A stretch of 64,000 nucleotides of DNA from Clostridium kluyveri (lineage in GTDB: Bacteria; Bacillota; Clostridia; Clostridiales; Clostridiaceae). The position numbers were made by a program, and so were the translations under genes. A model generated the notes under the pieces. It searched no databases, was not told the DNA's origin, and saw nothing but the letters and a program-made list of their open reading frames with translations. The DNA is taken from contig NZ_CP018335.1 of assembly GCF_001902295.1 (NCBI RefSeq), forward strand, positions 3,906,001 through 3,970,000. The letters are read 5' to 3'. Positions 53,154 to 62,546 of the stretch are shown piece after piece; position 1 is the first letter of the stretch, and the number at the start of each line of letters is the position of its first letter.

Positions 53154-54386
53154 ATGAAATCTGAAATATTATGTGTAGGTACCGAAATCTTACTAGGAGA
53201 TATAGTAAATACTAACTCTCAATTCATTTCTAAAGAACTGGCAAATTTAGGCATAGAAGTATACCATCAATCTGTAGTAGGAGATAATCCCCAAAGACTT
53301 TTAGATGAACTGAAGCTTGGATTTGAAAGATCTGACATTATAATTACTACAGGAGGACTTGGCCCTACCCAAGACGATTTAACCAAAGAAACCGGTGCTA
53401 AATTTTTTAACAGAGAACTTGTACTAGACGAAAAGTCTTTAAAGGAACTAAAAGAACACTTCAATAGAATGGGAAAGTCCTATTCAGACGGAAATAATAT
53501 AAAGCAGGCTTATTTTCCAAAAGGTTCTACAATATTTTCCAATCCTTACGGCACAGCTCCAGGATGTGCTATTGAAGATAAAGGTAAGATTTTAATAGTT
53601 CTGCCAGGTCCCCCAAGAGAAACAAAACCCATGTTTAAAAACTACGTAATACCACTTCTCAAAAAATATAGCAATGGTATAATAAAATCCAAAACACTTA
53701 GAATATATGGACTTGGAGAAAGTTCCATGGCAGAAAGAGTATCATCTTTTATAGAAAACAGCACAAATCCTACTGTAGCCCCCTACGCTAAAGAAGAGGA
53801 CATAATACTTAGAATTACTGCAAGGGCAGCAGAGGAAAAAGAAGCTTTAAGTCTCATAGAACCTGTAGAAATTGGACTTAGGAAAATTCTTGGAGTCAAT
53901 GTATATGGAGAAGATGATGTAAAAATGGAAGAAGTACTAGGCAGACTACTTATAGATAAGGGATATACACTATCTTGTGCAGAATCCTGTACCGGTGGAT
54001 TAATTGCCTCAAAGCTTATAAGCTATCCTGGTATATCCAAAGTATTTAAGGAAGGCATCGTAGCTTACAGCAATGAGGCTAAAATTAAGAGACTTGGGGT
54101 AAAAAAAGATACCCTGGACAAATATGGTGCTGTAAGCCCTGAAGTTGCAAAAGAAATGGCTATTGGTATAGCTGAAACTTCCAATACGGACATAGGCATA
54201 TCTACTACAGGAATTGCAGGCCCTGATGGTGGAACCCCTGAAAAGCCCATAGGTCTTGTATACATAGGTCTTTACAACAGAGGTGAAATCAAGGTAAAAA
54301 AACTCCTCCATGCGGGAACAAGAGATATGATAAGAAAAAGAGCCACCATGAATGCTCTTGACTGGATAAGACGACAAATACTATAG
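53154..54386 (+). CDS. cinA: CinA-like competence/damage protein (NMN amidohydrolase type)
   Basis: A 410-residue two-domain protein. The N-terminal MoCF-biosynthesis-like domain (about 4-170) has LCVGTEILLGDIVNTNS and TTGGLGPTQDD. The C-terminal CinA domain (about 255-405) has AESCTGGLIASKLI and STTGIAGPDGGTPEKPIGLV. Known activities are ADP-ribose pyrophosphatase and NMN deamidase in pyridine-nucleotide recycling. GGAGG precedes the ATG. Monocistronic. Confidence 0.95.
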   Translation: MKSEILCVGTEILLGDIVNTNSQFISKELANLGIEVYHQSVVGDNPQRLLDELKLGFERSDIIITTGGLGPTQDDLTKETGAKFFNRELVLDEKSLKELKEHFNRMGKSYSDGNNIKQAYFPKGSTIFSNPYGTAPGCAIEDKGKILIVLPGPPRETKPMFKNYVIPLLKKYSNGIIKSKTLRIYGLGESSMAERVSSFIENSTNPTVAPYAKEEDIILRITARAAEEKEALSLIEPVEIGLRKILGVNVYGEDDVKMEEVLGRLLIDKGYTLSCAESCTGGLIASKLISYPGISKVFKEGIVAYSNEAKIKRLGVKKDTLDKYGAVSPEVAKEMAIGIAETSNTDIGISTTGIAGPDGGTPEKPIGLVYIGLYNRGEIKVKKLLHAGTRDMIRKRATMNALDWIRRQIL

Positions 54387-54433
54387 ATATATTTCAGATT
54401 TTAGGCATCTGAAAATAAATAGCAGAAACCCCA

Positions 54434-55093
54434 TTATTTATTTTTAGATACCTTTTCATATTTCTCAGGATAATTAAAATATTGGCACCAAGGTACTAGA
54501 GGACAGTTTTCACAGTCTGGCTTTCTAGACTTACATATAAGCCGTCCATGCCATATGAGGTAGTGGTGGGCATCACTCCACATAGATTTAGGTATATTTT
54601 TCATAAGTTCTTTTTCTACCTTGTCTGGTGTATTACCTGTTGCAATACCAAGCCTGTTAGATACTCTAAAAACATGGGTATCCACGGCAATGGCCGGTAT
54701 GCCAAAGGCATTTGATAAAACTACATTTGCAGTTTTTCTTCCCACTCCTGATAATTTAGTCAGTTCTTCCATAGTTTTTGGAACTTGACCTTTGTAATTT
54801 TCCAAGATTGCCCTACTGGTTTCTAATATATGTTTGCTCTTACTCCTGAAAAAACCACAACTTTTTATTTTTTCTCCCAATTCTTCCTCAGTTAGAGAAA
54901 GCATTTTTTCAGGAGTGTTATATTCCTTATAAAGTTCACATGTAACTTTATTTACCCTAACATCTGTACATTGAGCTGATAATATGGTTGATACCAAAAG
55001 TTCATAGGGAGATCCAAAATTCAATGCACATTTTGCCTGTGGATATGTTTCACTTAGTGTTTTTAATATATTATCTATATTTTCTCTATTCAA
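54434..55093 (-). CDS. nth: Endonuclease III
   Basis: A 219-residue HhH-GPD glycosylase/AP lyase for oxidised pyrimidines. The helix-hairpin-helix is LSGVGRKTANVVL with catalytic Lys120, and catalytic Asp138 is in AVDTHV, at the same positions as in E. coli Nth. The [4Fe-4S] loop is C-X6-C-X2-C-X5-C (CKSRKPDCENCPLVPWC). It starts with TTG, overlapping the plsC stop by 4 bp, so the two are coupled. Confidence 0.96.
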   Translation of the reverse strand: MNRENIDNILKTLSETYPQAKCALNFGSPYELLVSTILSAQCTDVRVNKVTCELYKEYNTPEKMLSLTEEELGEKIKSCGFFRSKSKHILETSRAILENYKGQVPKTMEELTKLSGVGRKTANVVLSNAFGIPAIAVDTHVFRVSNRLGIATGNTPDKVEKELMKNIPKSMWSDAHHYLIWHGRLICKSRKPDCENCPLVPWCQYFNYPEKYEKVSKNK

Positions 55094-55809
55094 ATTTTAT
55101 CACCTTCATCCAAACTGTAAACTCCTCTATATTTTTCAGGCAGTAATTCAGATATTTTAAACATAAAAAGATCTGCCATCCTATTCTCATAATCATGTTT
55201 ATTTTCGCCTTTTTCTTTAATGGGAATATCTACTTGTGATCCTATATTTACATAAACCTTTGCATTATGAAAGTCTTCTAATGCCATATCTTTGCCGCTT
55301 ATAGGTAAAAGCTTTTCAGTACCATAAATGCCAATAGGTACAATTGAAGCTTTAGTCAATTTTTGTATTAAAACTACACCCTTTCTAGCCTTTCCCATAG
55401 CTCCTGTTCTGCTTCTCGTCCCTTCTGGGAATATAAGTATACTTCCTCCTGCTTTTAAAGTCTTTACAATTTTAGATATAGCATCCTTATCTGCGCTGTT
55501 AGGTTTTATGGTTATAGTTTTGGTCATACTCATCCCCAATTGAGTCAAAGGATTTTGATTAAGTTTTGCTCCTGCCACAAAAGTTAAATTTTCCGATTTA
55601 AGTACACTGCTTAATACAAGTGCATCTGAATTACTGAGATGATTACAGATAAATATTGCAGGTTTTTTCACCTTGTTTAAATTCTCAACACCTTTTACCT
55701 TTATATCTGCATATTTTTCTAAATAACCAAATAATATTTTGTTTGAAATATAACTTACACATTTTTTAGGAAGATATCCTATCAATTTAGCTATCCATGG
55801 AGAAATCAT
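55090..55809 (-). CDS. plsC: 1-acyl-sn-glycerol-3-phosphate acyltransferase
   Basis: A 239-residue membrane-associated enzyme that adds the second acyl chain in phosphatidic acid synthesis. The HX4D motif is NHLSNSD (His and Asp catalytic); the glycerol-phosphate site is FPEGTRSR. An N-terminal amphipathic/hydrophobic segment anchors it. The ATG at 55809 has GGAAAGG at good spacing; a GTG eight codons upstream is less likely. First of a plsC-nth pair. Confidence 0.92.
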   Translation of the reverse strand: MISPWIAKLIGYLPKKCVSYISNKILFGYLEKYADIKVKGVENLNKVKKPAIFICNHLSNSDALVLSSVLKSENLTFVAGAKLNQNPLTQLGMSMTKTITIKPNSADKDAISKIVKTLKAGGSILIFPEGTRSRTGAMGKARKGVVLIQKLTKASIVPIGIYGTEKLLPISGKDMALEDFHNAKVYVNIGSQVDIPIKEKGENKHDYENRMADLFMFKISELLPEKYRGVYSLDEGDKI

Positions 55810-55980
55810 ATATAAAGTCACCTTTCCTTTCACATTACCTTATGTTCTAAAATTAAATGCTGCTATAATAGATTATAATTTTAAAAGCTGGAAAAGTCTA
55901 TCATTATAATAATTTTTAAAAATTAAGAAAAGACAATAATGCCATTGTCCTTTCTGTATCTATGGAATTATAATTAAAAA

Positions 55981-56574
55981 TTATATAACCATTTCATTAT
56001 ATATTTTTCTTCTTTTACCTGCATAATCTTTTATTTCTATAACCTGGGCGATGGGCTTATATATAGTCCTTGTTGGTACTCCTACTGCAGTACAATTTGA
56101 AGGTACATCTTTCAATACAACTGCATTTGCACCTATCTTTACATTATCTCCTACAACTATTGGTCCAAGTAATTTGGCTCCACTGCCTATAAATACATTG
56201 TTTCCAACAGTAGGATGCCTTTTACCTGTATCCTTACCAGTTCCTCCTAACGTCACCCCATGATACAGAGTCACATTATCTCCTACTTCCGCAGTTTCAC
56301 CTATTACAACTCCCATCCCATGATCTATAAATAATCCTTTACCTATTTGGGCTCCCGGATGTATTTCTATACCAGTTAAAGCTCTAGCCGCCTGTGATAT
56401 AAAACGTGCAATAAAAAAACATTTCTTTTTGTAAAAAAAGTGAGCTATTCTATACCATATCAATGCGTGTATAAAAGGATACAGTAAAAATACTTCCAAT
56501 GGATTTCTAGCAGCAGGATCACTTTTCATGGCATTTTTAATATCGTAAGCCAATAATTTAAATGGATTTTTCAT
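55981..56574 (-). CDS. cysE: Serine O-acetyltransferase
   Basis: A 197-residue enzyme that makes O-acetylserine. The N-terminal helical part leads to a left-handed parallel beta-helix with hexapeptide repeats (EIHPGAQIGKGLFIDHGMGV, VIGETAEVGDNVTLYHGVTL, GGTGKDTGKRHPTVGNNVFI). The catalytic His158-type residues lie in IDHGMG and YHGVTLGG. The ATG at 56574 has GGGGAG; the open frame continues 32 codons into cysK. It is the second gene of the cysteine operon. Confidence 0.95.
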   Translation of the reverse strand: MKNPFKLLAYDIKNAMKSDPAARNPLEVFLLYPFIHALIWYRIAHFFYKKKCFFIARFISQAARALTGIEIHPGAQIGKGLFIDHGMGVVIGETAEVGDNVTLYHGVTLGGTGKDTGKRHPTVGNNVFIGSGAKLLGPIVVGDNVKIGANAVVLKDVPSNCTAVGVPTRTIYKPIAQVIEIKDYAGKRRKIYNEMVI

Positions 56575-56629
56575 CACTATCTCCCCTCTTAAGTTTTTTA
56601 GATTAAATCCCTTTTTGCCCTGTTGTAAG

Positions 56630-57541
56630 CTAATCATATAGTCCCATAGACAAATATTTTTCTCCTCCATCTGGTGCCACTGTTACCACCTTTTTGCCAT
56701 TTCCAAGCTCTTCGGCCACTTGTATTGCTGCAGCTATATTGGCACCTGAAGATATTCCAACTAATATTCCTTCTTCTTTTCCCATAAGCCTAGCATATTT
56801 AAAGGCTGTTTCATCTGTTATGGTAATTATTTTATCTACCAGCTCTGGTATATATATATCCGGTACAAATCCTGCGCCTATGCCTTGTATTTTATGTGCT
56901 CCGGTTTGACCTCCCGATAAAACTGGTGAAGATGCTGGCTCTACTGCAATAATTTTTACATTCTTATCGCGTCCCTTTAAATTTTCTCCTACCCCTGCAA
57001 GTGTTCCAGCTGTGCCAACTCCCGCTACAAATGCATCTACATGCTGTAAATCCTCTAATATTTCTTCTGCAGTAGTTTCATAATGTTTTTTAGGATTTGC
57101 TTTATTTATAAACTGCTGTGGTATATAATATCCTCTTTTATTTTTAGCAATTTCATAAGCTTTTTCTATAGCACCCTTCATACCTTTAGTACCATCTGTC
57201 AAAATCAATTCTGCTCCATAAGCCTTTATCATATTTCTTCTCTCTACACTCATGGTCTCAGGCATAACAATTATAACTTTATAACCTTTCAATTTTCCTA
57301 TCATGGCAAGGGCTATCCCTGTATTACCACTGGTAGGCTCAACTATAGTTCCCCCTTTTTCTATAAGGCCATCTTTTTCTGCTTCTTCAATCATTCCAAG
57401 GGCAGCTCTATCTTTAATACTTCCACCTGGATTATATTTTTCAAGCTTAACGTATATTTCAGCTGAATCTTTATTTTTAAAATTATCCAATTTAAATAAA
57501 GGTGTAGCTCCTATCATATCTATGGCATTATTAAATATCAT
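56630..57541 (-). CDS. cysK: Cysteine synthase A
   Basis: A 303-residue O-acetylserine sulfhydrylase. The PLP lysine is in GGSIKDRAAL (about Lys42), the substrate loop is PTSGNTGIALA, and the PLP phosphate loop is GVGTAGTLAG. It converts O-acetylserine and sulfide to cysteine. The cysK-cysE order with a cysteine T-box in front makes a self-contained synthesis operon. Confidence 0.96.
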   Translation of the reverse strand: MIFNNAIDMIGATPLFKLDNFKNKDSAEIYVKLEKYNPGGSIKDRAALGMIEEAEKDGLIEKGGTIVEPTSGNTGIALAMIGKLKGYKVIIVMPETMSVERRNMIKAYGAELILTDGTKGMKGAIEKAYEIAKNKRGYYIPQQFINKANPKKHYETTAEEILEDLQHVDAFVAGVGTAGTLAGVGENLKGRDKNVKIIAVEPASSPVLSGGQTGAHKIQGIGAGFVPDIYIPELVDKIITITDETAFKYARLMGKEEGILVGISSGANIAAAIQVAEELGNGKKVVTVAPDGGEKYLSMGLYD

Positions 57542-57603
57542 TTTTATTCCTCCTAATAACTTTTAATAATTTAATATTTTAGTGAAATACTTTAAATTTC
57601 AAC

Positions 57604-57850
57604 ATAAAAAAAACTCCCTCTCTATACTCTATAGAGACGAAGTATTACTCCGTGGTTCCACTCTTTTTAGATCTCCTGACCTCACTCATCAAACACAACA
57701 CTATGTTCTATCACTATAACGGGTGAATCCGATACAACCTACTATCAGTTCGGTCAATAACTCCAAAGAGCACTTCATTTAAATTCCATTTAGAAGCCTT
57801 TCAGCCTACAGCTTCCTCTCTGTGAAACTTTATTTAAACTACTTTTCTTT
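57604..57850 (-). promoter_or_regulatory. T-box riboswitch, cysteine-specific
   Basis: On the minus strand the T-box core TGGAACCACG (57660-57651) lies next to a terminator (stem around 57613-57650, T-run at 57604-57611). Stem I spans about 57850-57720, and the specifier region GAAGTGCTC places TGC (Cys) at 57772-57770. Uncharged tRNA-Cys would stabilise the antiterminator and turn on cysK-cysE. The core is firm; the specifier is read by eye. Confidence 0.92.
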
Positions 57851-57893
57851 TTCAAAGTATTTCTGACTATTTTACTATAATTTATATATTTAT

Positions 57894-57921
57894 ATTATAC
57901 AACTACCTAAGTTTTTGTCAA
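57894..57921 (-). promoter_or_regulatory. Promoter of the cysKE operon
   Basis: TTGACA (57921-57916), a 16-bp spacer and TATAAT (57899-57894) on the minus strand, about 45 bp before Stem I of the T-box. Confidence 0.8.
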
Positions 57922-58074
57922 CGTTTTTTTATATTTTATTGTAAAATTTAAAAATATATTTCATAATATATCCTGCTTTAAATCTATGAATAAAATCAAG
58001 CTATTTTATCCAGGCACTGGAATTAGCTAATACCCACATCCTATTCAAAGTGTGAGATAGACATTTCCCATGAG

Positions 58075-58108
58075 CAAACTCTATCTGAACTTCTGAATCA
58101 CTTGATTC
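58075..58108 (-). repeat. Dispersed gene-end repeat, copy 2
   Basis: Close copy of 5205-5238. As there, it overlaps the terminal Ile-Lys-stop of a minus-strand gene (yihY-like). The following sequence has an AGATAG / CTATCT pairing (to about 58052) that may be its terminator. Confidence 0.6.
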
Positions 58109-58925
58109 TATGTGTGAATAATACAGAATTGATTTCTCCCCCCAAAATAGTTATAACAGATAGTATAAAAAGCCATGTCATAAGCATTATAGCTGCCCCT
58201 ATGCTTCCATATATTATAGAATAATTGGCAAAATTATTTACATAAAATGCAAAACCCATAGATGCTATTACAATACCAACAGTGGAAAAAAATGCTCCAG
58301 GCATTACTTCCCTCCATCTAAGCTTTACATTAGGAGTATACCGATATACTGCTGAAAAAATAAATATAGTTGAAAAAAGAATCATTAAATACCTGAATAT
58401 ATTCCACATAAAATTAAATTCTTTAGAAAATCCTAAATTAAATGCTAGGAAACTACCTATAATTCGCCCGAATACCAGCAGCAATATGGTAATTATTATT
58501 ATAACCGTTATTCCCAGCGTGCATACCATGGATATAGCATAAATTTTTAGTACAGATCGGCTTTCTTTTTTATTATAGGCCTTATTAAGCCCCTTTATCA
58601 CTGAATGAAATCCTCCTGATGAAGACCATATGGTAAGAGCTAAACTACTAAATAGTAATTTTATATCTCTCGTATCAGTTATTCTTATTATGGTAGTTTT
58701 TATCAACTGTAATATATTCTCAGGCAATATATAACTTAGACTACTGAGTATATTACTACTGCTTATATCACTATACCCTATGATACTTATAATAAATATT
58801 AAAAAGGGGAAAAAAGAAAATATTAAGCTGTAAGCCAATTGGGAGGCTAGTGCCAATACATCATCCTCTATAAATCTAAAGATAAAGGCCTTTAGTCCAT
58901 TAAATGATAATGAATTTTTTTTCAC
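58098..58925 (-). CDS. YihY/BrkB family inner-membrane protein
   Basis: A 275-residue protein with six membrane helices. Family features are FFPFLIFIISIIGY, the loop IWSSSGGFHSVIKGLNKAYN, and the C-terminal GSIGAAIMLMTWLFILSVIT then LGGEINSVL. Once called RNase BN in error; function remains unknown. It has no obvious RBS-linked partner and appears monocistronic. Confidence 0.92.
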   Translation of the reverse strand: MKKNSLSFNGLKAFIFRFIEDDVLALASQLAYSLIFSFFPFLIFIISIIGYSDISSSNILSSLSYILPENILQLIKTTIIRITDTRDIKLLFSSLALTIWSSSGGFHSVIKGLNKAYNKKESRSVLKIYAISMVCTLGITVIIIITILLLVFGRIIGSFLAFNLGFSKEFNFMWNIFRYLMILFSTIFIFSAVYRYTPNVKLRWREVMPGAFFSTVGIVIASMGFAFYVNNFANYSIIYGSIGAAIMLMTWLFILSVITILGGEINSVLFTHRIK

Positions 58926-59134
58926 ATATACACCTCCACCAATTTATCAGGTTTATCTGGTTTAAATTCAAGATTTGATATTTTAAAATTATATTTATAT
59001 TATATTATATTATCATTATATTATTATAATTTTTTATTTTAGTATGTTAAATTATAAATAAATGTATTGAATATGCTTTTTAAAACAATTAAACTTAACT
59101 ATGGAGATATTTTTATAAAGAAAGGAGGGTAAAA

Positions 59135-60499
59135 GTGAAAAAATTTATCAAAAGTTTTGTAATATTGTGTATAGTTTATGTAATTACCCAGGGTTTTTGT
59201 CATAAAATTGTACTTGCATCAGATAACGAAAACGACCCTTCCTCAATTACTTATAGTATTCCTAGTGAAACCACTTTGGAACAAGATAAAAATTCGGATG
59301 ATTTATCGGAAAATAGCGCTGTAGATACTCAGAATCAAAATAATATTGATTTAAATAAAGAGAATTCAACCCAGGATACTAAATCCAAAACCGACACATA
59401 TTATGATGAAGATTCATCAAACAGTAATACATATAGCGAAAGTATTGCCAAGAAAACTACTACATCCGATAATGAAAACGAAGATGTACAGTATAATACA
59501 TTGATTAAATACAATGTGTCTCTAACTAAAAAATGGAAAATAATGTTTAATCAGCCAGTGGATCTGAACTCTCTAGAAAAGAACATAAAATTAGTTGATA
59601 AAAATAATACAGAAGTTCCTATAACTTTATCCCTAGAAGATAATGGCACATCCGTTATTGTAACTCCCAAAAATACCTATGATGCCGAATCAGAATATAT
59701 ACTGACTGTGGGAAAAGATGTAGTATCCATGTATAATAAAAAACTTAAAAATCCAACTACAGTAGAATTCAAAACATCCCCTGCCATAGCATCTATTGAT
59801 GACATAAATGTAACTATAGATCAGGAAGCTTCCTATAGTCTTCCAACAGAAGTAGAAGCTAAACTGTCAAATAATTCAACTACTTCCGTAGGTGTATGCT
59901 GGGATAAATCTGTAGAAAGGACAAGTATCCCTGGTAATTATACTTACACAGGTACAGTAGAGGGCTATGACAAATCAGTAACCCTAAATTTGACCATAAA
60001 GCCCTTTGAGCCTGTAGAATCTATTTCCAATGAATATAGAACCCAGTCTACAATTGGGACAAACCTCTATAATTATTTTATGAACTATGATAATAGACAA
60101 TCTGTTTTAAACAGAGCTATTGAGCTTCACAGGGGAATCACCAGCAATAACTGTGTATATTTTGCTAGCGAAGGACTCCGCAGGGCAGGACTAACTGATC
60201 TTCCAAATTATGTGGCAAATACTGTTACACTCACATCCCAACTGGAGAGCAGAGGATGGAATAGTTCTACAGATTTCTCCATACTTCTGCCTGGAGATAT
60301 ATGTTTTACAACTTCCTATGGAAATGGTCCAACTCATGCCTATACATTTATGGGATGGGTTAGTGAAGGTAGTTATGACTATGCTTATGTCTGTGATAAT
60401 CAGGGTTATGATTATGGATATAATGACTACCACATAAGAAATGTAAGTATTGCTACACCAACTAAAGACGCTACATGGTATTTTATGTACACGGTTTAA
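59135..60499 (+). CDS. Secreted Ig-like protein with C-terminal CHAP/NlpC-like peptidase domain
   Basis: A 454-residue secreted protein. After a signal peptide (cut near residue 29) comes an acidic Ser/Asn/Asp linker (30-125). Next is a Big_5-type Ig domain (about 127-220, KIMFNQPVDLNSL... YILTVGKDVVS), then a second Ig-like domain (about 222-295, SIPGNYTYTGTVEGYDKSVT). The C-terminal domain has NNCVYFASEGLR (candidate Cys) and GPTHAYTFMGW (candidate His), like CHAP/NlpC peptidases. Probable cell-wall hydrolase. Starts with GTG behind AAAGGAGGG. Confidence 0.82.
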   Translation: MKKFIKSFVILCIVYVITQGFCHKIVLASDNENDPSSITYSIPSETTLEQDKNSDDLSENSAVDTQNQNNIDLNKENSTQDTKSKTDTYYDEDSSNSNTYSESIAKKTTTSDNENEDVQYNTLIKYNVSLTKKWKIMFNQPVDLNSLEKNIKLVDKNNTEVPITLSLEDNGTSVIVTPKNTYDAESEYILTVGKDVVSMYNKKLKNPTTVEFKTSPAIASIDDINVTIDQEASYSLPTEVEAKLSNNSTTSVGVCWDKSVERTSIPGNYTYTGTVEGYDKSVTLNLTIKPFEPVESISNEYRTQSTIGTNLYNYFMNYDNRQSVLNRAIELHRGITSNNCVYFASEGLRRAGLTDLPNYVANTVTLTSQLESRGWNSSTDFSILLPGDICFTTSYGNGPTHAYTFMGWVSEGSYDYAYVCDNQGYDYGYNDYHIRNVSIATPTKDATWYFMYTV

Positions 60500-60534
60500 A
60501 ATATAAAAAGAACTTAAATAATTGAATTCTCATA

Positions 60535-60570
60535 CCGCTGACAGTTACATTTGTCAGCGGTTTTTGTTCT
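60535..60570 (+). terminator. Intrinsic terminator of the Ig/peptidase gene
   Basis: An 8-bp GC-rich stem (CCGCTGAC / GTCAGCGG) with a 10-nt loop and a T-run. A second hairpin (AGCCCATATG / CACATGGGCT, about 60588-60616) follows and can serve the convergent eutP operon. No gene lies in 60500-60788. Confidence 0.9.
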
Positions 60571-60788
60571 TCACAAAATAAATTAGCCCATATGTCTTTT
60601 AAAACACATGGGCTTGTAATCAATCATTAAAAACCTATCATTTCAATATAAAATTAAATGACGCTAAAACTTTTTCAAAAGAGATAATAGCACTACATAC
60701 ATGAATAAAACAATTGTGATTTAAACTGTAGACGTTGTCATTAAAGCATAAATCGACACATTAACTACCAATCACACAACATCCAATA

Positions 60789-61259
60789 TCAGTTACTCAA
60801 TGTACCATTATCATCCCAACACACATTATCTCCATCTTCTCTAAGGTGATTTAAAACCTTGCCTATTCCCTCTCTAGTATAGGAACTTACTCGGAAAATT
60901 GTTTTACAGCCTGCAAGCTTCAGCCAATATTCAGCTTGGTTAGCATTAGCATCAGACCTGTCTATCTGTGTTACTATACCTACAACCTCTCTGTTTACAC
61001 AAGGTGCAATATTAGGTGGAAATATAGAATAAGGTTCTATGGCACTAAGTAAAAGCCCTACTACATCTGCCTCATAGGAATATATAGCAAGTGCACTTCC
61101 CAAGGACCTATTTTCTGCATATTCCCCCGGAGTATCAATAACTGCATCATAGTGATTGATATACTGAGTCTTATGATAAACTATATCCTGTCCTCTTAAT
61201 GCCTGAGTCAAAGTAGTTTTTCCACATCCACTTCTACCAAATAATATTATTTTCCTCAT
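60789..61259 (-). CDS. eutP: EutP/PduV family GTPase-like protein
   Basis: A 156-residue P-loop protein: G1 GRSGCGKTT (8-16), G3-like DTPGEY, G4-like TQIDRSD, then FRVSSYTREGIGKVL. Family members accompany bacterial microcompartments for ethanolamine or propanediol; acetate-kinase activity has been reported for one. It lies 10 bp after the shell protein gene. No enzymes of either pathway are in the window. Another eutP-like gene begins beyond the right edge. Confidence 0.92.
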   Translation of the reverse strand: MRKIILFGRSGCGKTTLTQALRGQDIVYHKTQYINHYDAVIDTPGEYAENRSLGSALAIYSYEADVVGLLLSAIEPYSIFPPNIAPCVNREVVGIVTQIDRSDANANQAEYWLKLAGCKTIFRVSSYTREGIGKVLNHLREDGDNVCWDDNGTLSN

Positions 61260-61269
61260 ACAATCTCAC

Positions 61270-61647
61270 CTACGTTCTTGTTATTTCACATACTGTAAAA
61301 AAAAGCTTGTCCCTGCAATAATTTGCAACTGCTTTCATAGCAGACTCAACTTCTGCAACTCCTCCTGTTATAATAAGCGTTCCACTGAATCTGTCTACAA
61401 AGCCAATGTCTATGTTAGCTGCTTTAGAAGCAATGTCTCCTGTAATGATTGCAGTTTCGCTGGGACTCATACATACAATTCCAATAGCTGCCTTTCCATA
61501 ATCAATGGTAGGATTTAATCCTAGCTTTTTATATATAATATCATCAGGACTGGCAATTATGTGTGCAATTGTGATTTGCTTACCTGGAACAGTTTCCTGA
61601 ATAATTCTCACTTTACCTTCTTGTGCCAGTATATTTTGTAAATCCAT
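61270..61647 (-). CDS. eutS: EutS/PduU-type microcompartment shell protein
   Basis: A 125-residue BMC-domain protein of the circularly permuted class. The N-terminal segment VRIIQETVPGKQITIAHIIA would form the small beta-barrel over the hexamer pore. GKAAIGIVCMSPSETAIITG and GTLIITGGVAEVE form the BMC core. It is the only shell gene here, so the remaining shell and cargo must be elsewhere, or it has a separate role. RBS AAGGAG. Confidence 0.93.
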   Translation of the reverse strand: MDLQNILAQEGKVRIIQETVPGKQITIAHIIASPDDIIYKKLGLNPTIDYGKAAIGIVCMSPSETAIITGDIASKAANIDIGFVDRFSGTLIITGGVAEVESAMKAVANYCRDKLFFTVCEITRT

Positions 61648-61689
61648 GTCACAATCTCCTTTTCGACTTTTTCGATATTAGTTAAGTTA

Positions 61690-61718
61690 ATAATACGCCA
61701 CTAATGCGTATTTGTCAA
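61690..61718 (-). promoter_or_regulatory. Promoter and operator of eutS-eutP
   Basis: TTGACA (61718-61713), a 17-bp spacer and TATTAT (61695-61690) on the minus strand. An inverted repeat AATACGC / GCGTATT (61692-61698, 61706-61712) fills the spacer, a likely repressor site. The rest of 61719-61997 holds no gene. Confidence 0.75.
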
Positions 61719-61901
61719 CTACGGAGAGGAAGTTATACCAGGATAAATAGGTGAAAATTTATAGCTCTATAAACAAAATTAGGTTTCATAAAATTTCTAT
61801 ATATTTTAATTTGCCTATAAAATTTTATATATCAATATCCTTATAATAGTATTTAGAAAAATATCCTATATATAAGGGAAAATACATCTTCCATGCCACA
61901 T

Positions 61902-61943
61902 AGTAAAAGAACCTGGATACCCAAGTTCTTTTACTATATTTTT
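61902..61943. terminator. Terminator hairpin near the rubrerythrin gene
   Basis: AGTAAAAGAAC pairs perfectly with GTTCTTTTACT across a short loop; A- and T-rich flanks allow use on either strand. It lies 55 bp after the reverse-rubrerythrin stop. Confidence 0.75.
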
Positions 61944-61997
61944 AAGAGGAGTAACTTTATCATGTTACTTTAGTATTTATCAATAATTTGGTAATGA

Positions 61998-62546
61998 CTA
62001 TTTAAAATATCTATTTAACAATCCCTGGAATGCACTTCCGTGTCTTGCTTCATCTTTACACATTTCATGCACTGTATCATGAATTGCATCATAGTTTAAT
62101 TGTTTAGCAAGAGTTGCTAAATCCTTTTTCCCCTTACAGGCTCCTTCTTCTGCATCTACTCTCATCTGTAAATTTTTCTTTGTATCTGCTACTACGACTT
62201 CTCCTAACAATTCTGCAAATTTAGCAGCATGTTCTGCTTCTTCAAAAGCTATTCTCTTATATGCTTCTGCAACTTCTGGATATCCTTCTCTATCTGCCTG
62301 ACGGCTCATAGCTAAATACATTCCAACCTCTGAACATTCTCCTGTAAAGTTAGCTCTTAATTCTTCTACTACTTTTGGATCCACATCTTTTGCAACACCT
62401 ATTACATGCTCATCTGCCCAACTGATTGCTCCAGCTTCTTTCTTTTCCATGAACTTTTCTGCTGGTGCACCACAAACCGGACATTTTGCTGGAGGTGTAT
62501 CCCCCTCATGAACATAACCACATACTGTACAAACAAATTTTTTCAT
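61998..62546 (-). CDS. rbr: Reverse rubrerythrin (NADH peroxidase system)
   Basis: A 182-residue protein with rubredoxin at the N-terminus (Cys6, Cys9, Cys22, Cys25) and a ferritin-like di-iron domain (ECSEVGMYLAM, FEEAEHAAKF, CKDEARHGSAF) behind it. That order is reversed from classical rubrerythrin and matches the oxygen-induced revRbr of Clostridium, which reduces hydrogen peroxide and oxygen using electrons from NADH via partner proteins. Single gene with a strong RBS. Confidence 0.95.
   Translation of the reverse strand: MKKFVCTVCGYVHEGDTPPAKCPVCGAPAEKFMEKKEAGAISWADEHVIGVAKDVDPKVVEELRANFTGECSEVGMYLAMSRQADREGYPEVAEAYKRIAFEEAEHAAKFAELLGEVVVADTKKNLQMRVDAEEGACKGKKDLATLAKQLNYDAIHDTVHEMCKDEARHGSAFQGLLNRYFK

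Noticed and set aside
54009..54377. A 122-codon open frame on the minus strand within cinA
   Set aside because: It is antisense to conserved CinA motifs and has no start context.
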